A stretch of DNA of 9,512 nt from assembly GCA_016929795.1 (NCBI GenBank), contig JAFGIA010000395.1, positions 1 to 9,512 on the forward strand, in the 5' to 3' direction. Made by a program: the position numbers and the translations under genes. The notes under the pieces are model-generated. The model was given only the letters and a program-made list of their open reading frames with translations, was not told the origin of the DNA and ran no database searches. The DNA is from Anaerolineae bacterium (GTDB lineage: Bacteria > Chloroflexota > Anaerolineae > JAAYZQ01). Below, in pieces: positions 1 to 6,283 of the stretch. Position 1 is the first letter of the stretch. Each line of letters starts with the position of its first letter.

Positions 1-1
1 C

Positions 2-1990
2 AAACGGCTGCGCAATCCGTTCTTTAACCGGCAGCGGATTACCGATCCGGTTTCTTTTCATGGGCGCGAGCGCGAGATCGAAGGGCTCTATAGCACCATC
101 ATCACGCGCCAGTGCCGCGCCGTCGTGGGCGAGCGCAAACTGGGCAAAAGCTCGCTGCTCACCGCCGCCGCACAACCGGCCACGATGCAGCGCTACGGCC
201 TCGACCCGGCGCGCTGCCTCTTTCTCTACCTCGACCTCGAGGGCATGTCCTCCGCCCAGCGTGAGGACTTTTGGGTTGATCTCCTCGAACGCTTGGCCGC
301 AGCCCTCCCTCCCGGTGACCTCGTGGAGCACGTCGAGCGCTTTCTCGACGAGGGCGGCCTCCGCTTCACCACCGTGCGCCGGTTGCTGCGCCGCGTGCGC
401 GACAAGGGCCTGGACCTGGTCCTCACCCTCGACGAGTTCGAAGGGCTGGCGCGCAACCCCGCCTTCGAGCCCGACTTTTACGGCGAGCTGCGCAGCCTCG
501 CCGGCGAGCTCGGCATCGTCTATCTCACCGCCTCCAAGCGTAGCCTCTACGAGCTGACCTACCACCACACCGGCACCCTCTCCTCTCCCTTCTTTAACAT
601 CTTTTCCGAGCTGCGGTTGGGCCTCATGCCCGACGACGAGGCGCGCTCCCTCTTGTCCACGTTATCGCAGCGGGACGGCGATCCCGGCTTTTGTGAAGAA
701 GAGATAGACCTGGCGATCGAGCTGGCCGGCCCGCACCCCTTCTTCCTGCAGATCGCAGGCTTTCACCTCTTCGACCTGCCGGGCCACGGCCAGCCGCAGC
801 CTCCGGATGCCTACGACCGTGCTGCTCGCCGTTTCAACGCCGAGGCGGAGGACCACTACCGCTACCTCTGGTCGCAGCTCGACCTGGAGGAACAGCACGC
901 CCTCCTGTCGCCCAACAGCGCAGCCGAAGACGTGCGCCGCGCTCTTCTCACCAAGGCCCTGATCCGCCAGGAGGGAAACCGCTACGCGCCCTTTGGCCAT
1001 GCCTTTGCCATCTTTGTCGAGGAGCGCCGCGACGAGCACTCGGCTGCCGATTCGTCGACCCTCGTCGAGCCGACCACCTCCACAGATCTGACGGGCAAGC
1101 GGCTGGGCAACTACCGCGTCCTGGCCGCGCTCGGCCAGGGGGGCATGGCCAAAGTGTACAAAGGATACCAGCCCCTCCTCGACCGCTACGTGGCGCTCAA
1201 AGTGTTGGCGCCCCACTTTGCCACCGACGAAGAGTTTCGTGCCCGTTTTCAGCGCGAAGCCGCGGCCATCGCCCGCCTGCGCCACACCAACATCGTCCAG
1301 GTGTACGACTTTGGCGTGGAAGGGCCGGTGCACTACATGGTGATGGAATACATCGCCGGCGATACGCTCAAATCCCGCATCCGCTTGGCGCGCGCCAGGG
1401 GAGAACGCCTGGGGCGTGACGAAGTGCTCACCATCCTGCGCGGGGTTGCCGCGGCGCTCGACTATGCCCACGAGCGCGACATCATCCACCGCGATGTCAA
1501 GCCCGCCAACATCATGCTCCGTATCGAAGAAACCGCCTTGCACGCCGATCGGGCTGATGACGACAGCGCCGCCGGCGCAACTTCTGAGGCAGGCGCCGGC
1601 CCCTTTATCCCGGTGCTCACCGATTTCGGCGTTGCCAAGATCATGGAAGGAGTGCAGTTCACAGGAACCGGGATGACCATCGGCACGCCCGACTATATGG
1701 CCCCGGAGCAGGGAAGCGGCAGCCCCGTCACCCCCCAGGCCGATCTCTACTCTCTCGCCGTCATACTCTACGAGATGCTGACCGGCGATCTGCCCTTCAC
1801 GGCCGATACCCCTGTTGCCGTGCTCCTCAAACACATCGCCGACACACCGCCGCCCATCCACCTGCGCGCGCCCGGACTCCCGGCGAACCTTGACCGAGTG
1901 CTGGGTCGCGCCCTGGCGAAAAAACCAGAGGACCGCTACCCAGATGGTGCCGCGCTGGTCGATGCCGTAGAGGCAGCCTGGCTGCCCTAG
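2..1990 (+). CDS. STAND-like NTPase fused to C-terminal Ser/Thr protein kinase (5'-partial)
   Basis: The frame is open from base 2, so the true start lies upstream; 662 residues are visible, numbered here from base 2. The first residues, with N-P-F-F, I-T-D-P and F-H-G-R-E-R-E, resemble the lead-in of AAA_16/nSTAND ATPases. Walker A is GERKLGKS (residues 43-50). Walker B is V-L-T-L-D-E-F (D144, E145). G-P-H-P-F-F (243-248) follows, then a probable winged helix (about 283-342). A complete Hanks-type kinase fills residues about 370-662: Gly loop GQGGMAKVY (from 378), V-A-L-K lysine K400, catalytic H-R-D-V-K-P-A-N (D498), D-F-G (D541) and M-A-P-E-Q. All key residues are present, so ATP-dependent phosphorylation of Ser/Thr is expected. 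No membrane helix is visible, so it is probably cytoplasmic. About 28 residues rich in D, A and G are inserted between the catalytic loop and DFG. The kinase lies at the C-terminus, whereas most bacterial Hanks kinases have it N-terminal. Substrate and trigger are unknown. The next gene starts 41 nt downstream and carries a related NTPase module. Confidence 0.9.
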   Translation, partial: KRLRNPFFNRQRITDPVSFHGREREIEGLYSTIITRQCRAVVGERKLGKSSLLTAAAQPATMQRYGLDPARCLFLYLDLEGMSSAQREDFWVDLLERLAAALPPGDLVEHVERFLDEGGLRFTTVRRLLRRVRDKGLDLVLTLDEFEGLARNPAFEPDFYGELRSLAGELGIVYLTASKRSLYELTYHHTGTLSSPFFNIFSELRLGLMPDDEARSLLSTLSQRDGDPGFCEEEIDLAIELAGPHPFFLQIAGFHLFDLPGHGQPQPPDAYDRAARRFNAEAEDHYRYLWSQLDLEEQHALLSPNSAAEDVRRALLTKALIRQEGNRYAPFGHAFAIFVEERRDEHSAADSSTLVEPTTSTDLTGKRLGNYRVLAALGQGGMAKVYKGYQPLLDRYVALKVLAPHFATDEEFRARFQREAAAIARLRHTNIVQVYDFGVEGPVHYMVMEYIAGDTLKSRIRLARARGERLGRDEVLTILRGVAAALDYAHERDIIHRDVKPANIMLRIEETALHADRADDDSAAGATSEAGAGPFIPVLTDFGVAKIMEGVQFTGTGMTIGTPDYMAPEQGSGSPVTPQADLYSLAVILYEMLTGDLPFTADTPVAVLLKHIADTPPPIHLRAPGLPANLDRVLGRALAKKPEDRYPDGAALVDAVEAAWLP

Positions 1991-2020
1991 GGCGGCACCG
2001 CGCGCTCGAGACACCGCCTC

Positions 2021-2024
2021 GGAG
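2021..2024 (+). promoter_or_regulatory. Ribosome binding site fixing the start of the membrane NTPase gene
   Basis: GGAG lies 7 nt before ATG 2032. An in-frame GTG at 2026 would leave only 1 nt of spacing, so ATG 2032 is the better start. Confidence 0.7.
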
Positions 2025-2031
2025 AGTGACC

Positions 2032-5000
2032 ATGATCAAACGCAGCGTCATTACCGGATTCCTGATCGGCATCCTCTTTGTCCTGGTTGCCATCTATCCC
2101 ATGCTCAGTCTCTATATGGGCGGGCCGTTGCGCGACCCTCTGGCGGTAGAGGTTCTGCTCGAAGATCAGGCGCCTGCTGCCGGCGAGACGCCGCCCAAAG
2201 ATCAGGTGCCTGCCAACATACAGGCGGAGCGGGCCGCATCCCGGCCCGCGCGCGTCGCGTCGCTCCTTCTCGTGGTGAATGGCGCCGCTGGCCTGGTCGT
2301 CGTGCTCATGATCGGGAGCGTCGCTGCCCGGCGCGTAGGGGCGACCGACGTGGTCGTCGGTGCCAAGGCCGGGGCCATCAGTGGGTTGATCGTGGCCGTC
2401 ATGTTTTATGCGCTTCTGTTCGAACCAACGGTATCGCTTGCAGCCAGCAGCGAACTGTGGCAATACCGCCCCACGATGGCCGCACCCTACCCACCCGATC
2501 CAGTCTTTCTCACCTTCTTTAACAATGTCACACGGACCATGCACACGCGCCTCGACCTGACTTTGCTGATTGGCGTCGGGATTGGTGCCATCGAGGGTGC
2601 CGTCGTCGGCTGGCTCCGCCGTCACCACTCTACGCCGCGCACCTCTTTGCTCGATCACCTCGAGGGGCCACAGCCCCGTGACACCTGGACTGCCGGGCAG
2701 GATGAGGCATGGCGCGCCGGACTGACGGCCGGCGCGCTGGGCGGCGGGGTGCTGTGGCTCAGCATCACCGTCACCTTTCTGAGCCAGGTCAAGGTCGACT
2801 GGCCTGGACTCCAGTCTGCTGTGAACGACAGCTCGGATCTGATCACCCGCGCGCTCTTTAGCGACACACTGCTCGGCTGCCTTGGGCCCCTCTTCGTCCT
2901 CACCGTGCTGGGCGTCGGCGGGCTGGCCGTGCTCCTGCTCAAGGATCCGCCGCGCCGCCACCTGTCGCGCTTTACCGCCGTGATGGTCGCCGGCCTCACC
3001 GCCTCTGTCTTTGTCCTGATGGCCACACTGCAAATGGTCTATGCGGGCCTGGGCACGTTGCGCTACCTGGCCTGGGTGGCGATTCAGCAGAACCAATTGG
3101 GCATTGCCGCCCCCGAGTTTGTTCTAGATCCGGCTACGCTCGCCGAGGTGTCCTCCTTTGTCGACGCGCCCATGAGCATCGCGCCCGCTTTTTATGCCGT
3201 GCCGGTGCTTCTCTTTGCCTTCATCCTGATCAGCATTCTCATCTGGCTCGCGCCCCAGGCCGTGATCTATGGCCTGACGCTGCCCCTCATCTTTCGCCGC
3301 CCGGTCGACCAGGCAGCCCGCGTGGCACGCGCCGTGAATGCCGAGCCCCAGAACCTCTTGCCGCGCATCTATGGCCTCTACGCCAACGATCCCAACGCCA
3401 TCAGGATCCTGCCGCATCTCTCTTTTTTGGTGCGCGACCAGGCGTCTGCGCGCGTCGTGGCCGCCTATTATGTATTAAGCACAGAGCCGGGGGAGACGGA
3501 GCGCGCTGCGGCCGTGATCCGGCAGACGCTTGCCGAGCAGGAAGGATGGCGCTGGCGTGCCGAGGTGGGCGAGCTCTACCGCGTGCTCGAAGAGGGCCTG
3601 ACGGCCAAGACCTTGAGCCATGTACGTGCCATTCAGCCCCCCCCACAGCATGTCACCTCTTCTCTTCCGCCCATCCTGGCCCGCAGTTGTGAGGGCATCG
3701 GGCGCGTGCTCGACGAGCTGAACAAAGTCGAGCGTGTCGATGACCTGCACACCAAGATCATCTTTTTGAACAGCGCCCAGGCGGCACTCCTCGACCTGCG
3801 CCGCCAGACAGAGGGCCACGCCGAGCTGGGTGGCAAGTGCGAGACGACCTATCCCGAGGTCGCGGTGCTCCTCACCCTGCTCAGCTTCTGGCAGGGCCTG
3901 ATCCTGACCGCCACGCGCGATTTGCAAGGCCGAGCCGATCTGCAGGCCAGCCTGCTGATGCGGGCCGCCGCCTTTGCTCCGCGCGTGCGCCAGTGCATCG
4001 TCGTCCAGAATCAGGGGCTCAACGTCGCACAGAACGTGCGCCTGCGTGTGGCAGGCGGAGATGGTTATCGCATCGTCGATGGTGGAGAGCAAACGGTGGA
4101 CATTCTGGCCCCCCAGGAGAGCCGCGAGCTCGAGTTCTGGATCGTCCCCGACAGCCCTCGACGCTTGCGCCTTGTTTGGGAGCTGAGCTACGACGACGCC
4201 GTCGACACCGGCCGGCGCGTCGAGTTTGCCGACGCCATGGAGCTCGAGTCGGGCGAGGATGCCACAGGCTTCCAGCGCATCTTTCCCATCCCATACGTCA
4301 CCGGCACGCCGCTTCGGTCAGGCGAGATGTTTGTCGGCCGGCAGGACGTCTTTGGTTTCGTGCGCGAGCATCTGCTCGGCGCTTATCAGAACAACGTGAT
4401 CGTGCTGCATGGCCAGCGCCGGACGGGCAAAACGTCAATCCTCTACCGCCTGCAAGAAGTGCTGGCCGATACGCACGTGGCGGTGCTGGTCGACATGCAG
4501 GGCAAAGCAGCGCGCGGTATCGCCGACTTTCTCTATGCCCTCAGCGACGACATTGCCTACACCCTCGAATGCCGCGACATCTTCGTCGACCTGCCCGATC
4601 GAGCCGAATACGAGGCCGCGCCCGAGTTTGCCTTTCGCAACCGCTTTTTGCGTGCTGCAGTGGCGGCACTCGATCACAGCCGTAGCCAGCACTTCAACCT
4701 CCTCCTCATGTTTGACGAGTTCGAGGAGCTGCAAATGCGGGTCGAAGATGGACGCCTGGAACCCGACATCTTTTCCTTCCTGCGCAACCTGATGCAACAC
4801 GAGCCACGGGCCGACTTTCTCTTCTGCGGCACGCACAAGCTGGAGGAGTTGGGGGCCGAGTACTGGTCCATCCTCTTCAACATCGCCGCCTACAAGCGTA
4901 TCACCTTTCTGGATCAGGTCGAGGTGCGCCGGCTCGTAACCGAGCCGGTAGCCACATTCAACATGGAGTACGATCCGCTTGCCGTCGATCGCATCTTTCA

Positions 5001-5421
5001 GGTCACCGCGGGACATCCTTACTTTACGCAGGTGGTATGTCACGAGATGGTCGCCTATCATAACGAAGTGGAGCGCAACTATCTCACCGTGACCTGCGTC
5101 GATCAGGTGCTGGAGCGCATCGTGGAGCGTGGCGAGGCGCACTTCAAGTATATCTGGTCAGGTGCCACCCCCGATGAGCAGCGCGTCATGCTCGCCCTCA
5201 CCGACCTTTTGCCCGATCCCGATTCCACAGTCACGCCCATGCAGGTCGGCCAGGAACTGTGCCGCAAAGGCTGGGAGATGGACGAAGAATCGTTGACCAG
5301 CGCCTTGATTCACCTCCAGGCGCGTGACATTCTCACCCGTTCCGGCCCCCAGAGCCGTCTCTATCGATTCAAGATCGACCTGATCCGCCGCTGGATCGGC
5401 ATTACCCGCCCGGCAATCTGA
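2032..5421 (+). CDS. Multipass membrane STAND-like NTPase with winged-helix C-terminus
   Basis: This 1129-residue protein (from ATG 2032) is modular. About eight hydrophobic helices fall near residues 6-28, 75-99, 108-130, 175-195, 229-250, 281-303, 313-337 and 386-421; several are rich in small G/A residues. A mostly helical soluble region (about 422-645) follows. Next comes a beta-rich stretch (about 650-735) with V-V-Q-N-Q-G-L-N-V-A-Q-N-V-R-L, like CARDB/Ig-type sandwiches. The NTPase module opens with Y-V-T-G-T-P-L-R-S and F-V-G-R (767-770). Walker A is GQRRTGKT (794-801, K800), Walker B is L-M-F-D-E-F-E-E-L (D895, E896), a sensor-like G-T-H-K-L-E-E-L starts at 933, and G-H-P-Y-F is at 994-998. 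Residues about 1038-1129 look like a winged helix. With eight helices, both ends would be cytoplasmic. Family knowledge suggests nucleotide-dependent signalling or assembly at the membrane; the ligand and output are unknown. It is probably co-transcribed with the kinase gene 41 nt upstream, and its last 20 bp overlap the convergent nitroreductase gene. Confidence 0.85.
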   Translation: MIKRSVITGFLIGILFVLVAIYPMLSLYMGGPLRDPLAVEVLLEDQAPAAGETPPKDQVPANIQAERAASRPARVASLLLVVNGAAGLVVVLMIGSVAARRVGATDVVVGAKAGAISGLIVAVMFYALLFEPTVSLAASSELWQYRPTMAAPYPPDPVFLTFFNNVTRTMHTRLDLTLLIGVGIGAIEGAVVGWLRRHHSTPRTSLLDHLEGPQPRDTWTAGQDEAWRAGLTAGALGGGVLWLSITVTFLSQVKVDWPGLQSAVNDSSDLITRALFSDTLLGCLGPLFVLTVLGVGGLAVLLLKDPPRRHLSRFTAVMVAGLTASVFVLMATLQMVYAGLGTLRYLAWVAIQQNQLGIAAPEFVLDPATLAEVSSFVDAPMSIAPAFYAVPVLLFAFILISILIWLAPQAVIYGLTLPLIFRRPVDQAARVARAVNAEPQNLLPRIYGLYANDPNAIRILPHLSFLVRDQASARVVAAYYVLSTEPGETERAAAVIRQTLAEQEGWRWRAEVGELYRVLEEGLTAKTLSHVRAIQPPPQHVTSSLPPILARSCEGIGRVLDELNKVERVDDLHTKIIFLNSAQAALLDLRRQTEGHAELGGKCETTYPEVAVLLTLLSFWQGLILTATRDLQGRADLQASLLMRAAAFAPRVRQCIVVQNQGLNVAQNVRLRVAGGDGYRIVDGGEQTVDILAPQESRELEFWIVPDSPRRLRLVWELSYDDAVDTGRRVEFADAMELESGEDATGFQRIFPIPYVTGTPLRSGEMFVGRQDVFGFVREHLLGAYQNNVIVLHGQRRTGKTSILYRLQEVLADTHVAVLVDMQGKAARGIADFLYALSDDIAYTLECRDIFVDLPDRAEYEAAPEFAFRNRFLRAAVAALDHSRSQHFNLLLMFDEFEELQMRVEDGRLEPDIFSFLRNLMQHEPRADFLFCGTHKLEELGAEYWSILFNIAAYKRITFLDQVEVRRLVTEPVATFNMEYDPLAVDRIFQVTAGHPYFTQVVCHEMVAYHNEVERNYLTVTCVDQVLERIVERGEAHFKYIWSGATPDEQRVMLALTDLLPDPDSTVTPMQVGQELCRKGWEMDEESLTSALIHLQARDILTRSGPQSRLYRFKIDLIRRWIGITRPAI

Positions 5422-6283
5422 CCCCCATCCAGCTCGCTATGTACCCTGTGTGCCGATCCGGCCCTGCCAGGCCAGGATCCGCAACCAGCCATTGCCCATC
5501 CAGTCCCTCCTCCCGCGCCGTCAGCTCAAAATGCGCCATGGCGATGCCCATGTCCACACGCTGCAAGTCGCCCGACGTGAACAGCCCGGCAATCCCACCA
5601 CCATACCCCGGCGTACGTTGCACGTAAAAATGCCAGGCCGGTCCCTGGCGCACCACCCGCCATGGCTGCTTGTTCGACGCCGAGGGACCCAGCCGGACCA
5701 TCTCCAGCGGACCGGCATACACCCCCGCCCCCTCTTGCGACAGCGGTGTGCCAAATTCGTCTTCGAAAAAAAGGTTCCCCCACGGCAGCCGGGTGTGGGC
5801 TCCCGCGCCGCCGGCGATCAACCGATCGCGCAGGCCTCGCTCCTTGGCGATATACCCGACCGAGATCACCGCCGGCATCGTTTCCCCTGCCCGCAGGCCG
5901 ATCCTCGCTGCAAAGCTGCTCCTCGTGAACGTGCCGCCCAGCCAGCAAGTGCCCAGGCCGAGTGCGGTGGCATAGAGCACCATGTCCTCCAGTAGCCACC
6001 CATATGCTTCCATGTCCTTTTCACCCTCTGCCACGGCACCAATAATATAGCCCTGGGCACCCTGGATGAACCCATACGTCCCCAGCCCTCTCAGCTCCCG
6101 GCTGCTCTCGTCGGTGGACGAGACGAACAGAAAGCGGGCCGGCGTGCCGAACGGCATAGCCCTTGCCCCGGCGATGAACTGCTCCAGCGCCTGCCGTGTC
6201 TCCTCCTCGATCGGCCGCGGCAGGTACGTGCGGCACGAAAACCGCTCCTTGATGACCGTCGTAATCTGCTTCCCGTATCTCAC
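5402..6283 (-). CDS. Nitroreductase family protein, TM1586-like
   Basis: This is a 293-residue probable FMN-dependent oxidoreductase of the nitroreductase fold; the substrate cannot be read from the sequence. The N-terminal R-F-S-C-R-T-Y-L-P-R-P-I (14-25) is the usual nitroreductase opening. G-L-G-T-C-W-L-G-G (109-117) is typical of the TM1586 group. A second half carries P-S-A-S-N-K-Q-P-W-R (200-209) and V-D-M-G-I-A-M-A-H (243-251), which look like a repeat of the first-half elements, so one chain may form a pseudo-dimer. No signal peptide or membrane helix is seen, so it is probably cytoplasmic. The start is GTG 6283, chosen because AGGAGG lies 6 nt upstream. It overlaps the stop of the GT39 gene as GTGA, implying translational coupling. 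It is the last gene of a three-gene minus-strand operon, and its stop lies inside the 3' end of the convergent NTPase gene. Confidence 0.85.
   Translation of the reverse strand: MRYGKQITTVIKERFSCRTYLPRPIEEETRQALEQFIAGARAMPFGTPARFLFVSSTDESSRELRGLGTYGFIQGAQGYIIGAVAEGEKDMEAYGWLLEDMVLYATALGLGTCWLGGTFTRSSFAARIGLRAGETMPAVISVGYIAKERGLRDRLIAGGAGAHTRLPWGNLFFEDEFGTPLSQEGAGVYAGPLEMVRLGPSASNKQPWRVVRQGPAWHFYVQRTPGYGGGIAGLFTSGDLQRVDMGIAMAHFELTAREEGLDGQWLVADPGLAGPDRHTGYIASWMGVRLPGG

Noticed and set aside
662..2014. 450-codon open frame on the minus strand opposite the kinase gene
   Set aside because: The plus frame has complete, ordered NTPase and kinase motifs. The antisense translation is low-complexity, G/R/H/D-rich and shows no family signature, as expected in GC-rich DNA.
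2026..2031. GTG 2026 as start of the membrane NTPase gene
   Set aside because: Only 1 nt separates it from the GGAG box, whereas ATG 2032 has a normal 7-nt spacing.
1987..3096. 369-codon minus-strand open frame opposite the membrane NTPase gene
   Set aside because: It is very rich in R, G, H, Q and D with no recognisable motif, and lies opposite clear membrane helices; a shadow frame.
5455..5480. Hairpin-like GATCCGGCC ... GGCCAGGATC just past the NTPase gene stop
   Set aside because: It lies inside the nitroreductase coding sequence, has a bulge and is not followed by a T-run, so I do not call it a terminator.
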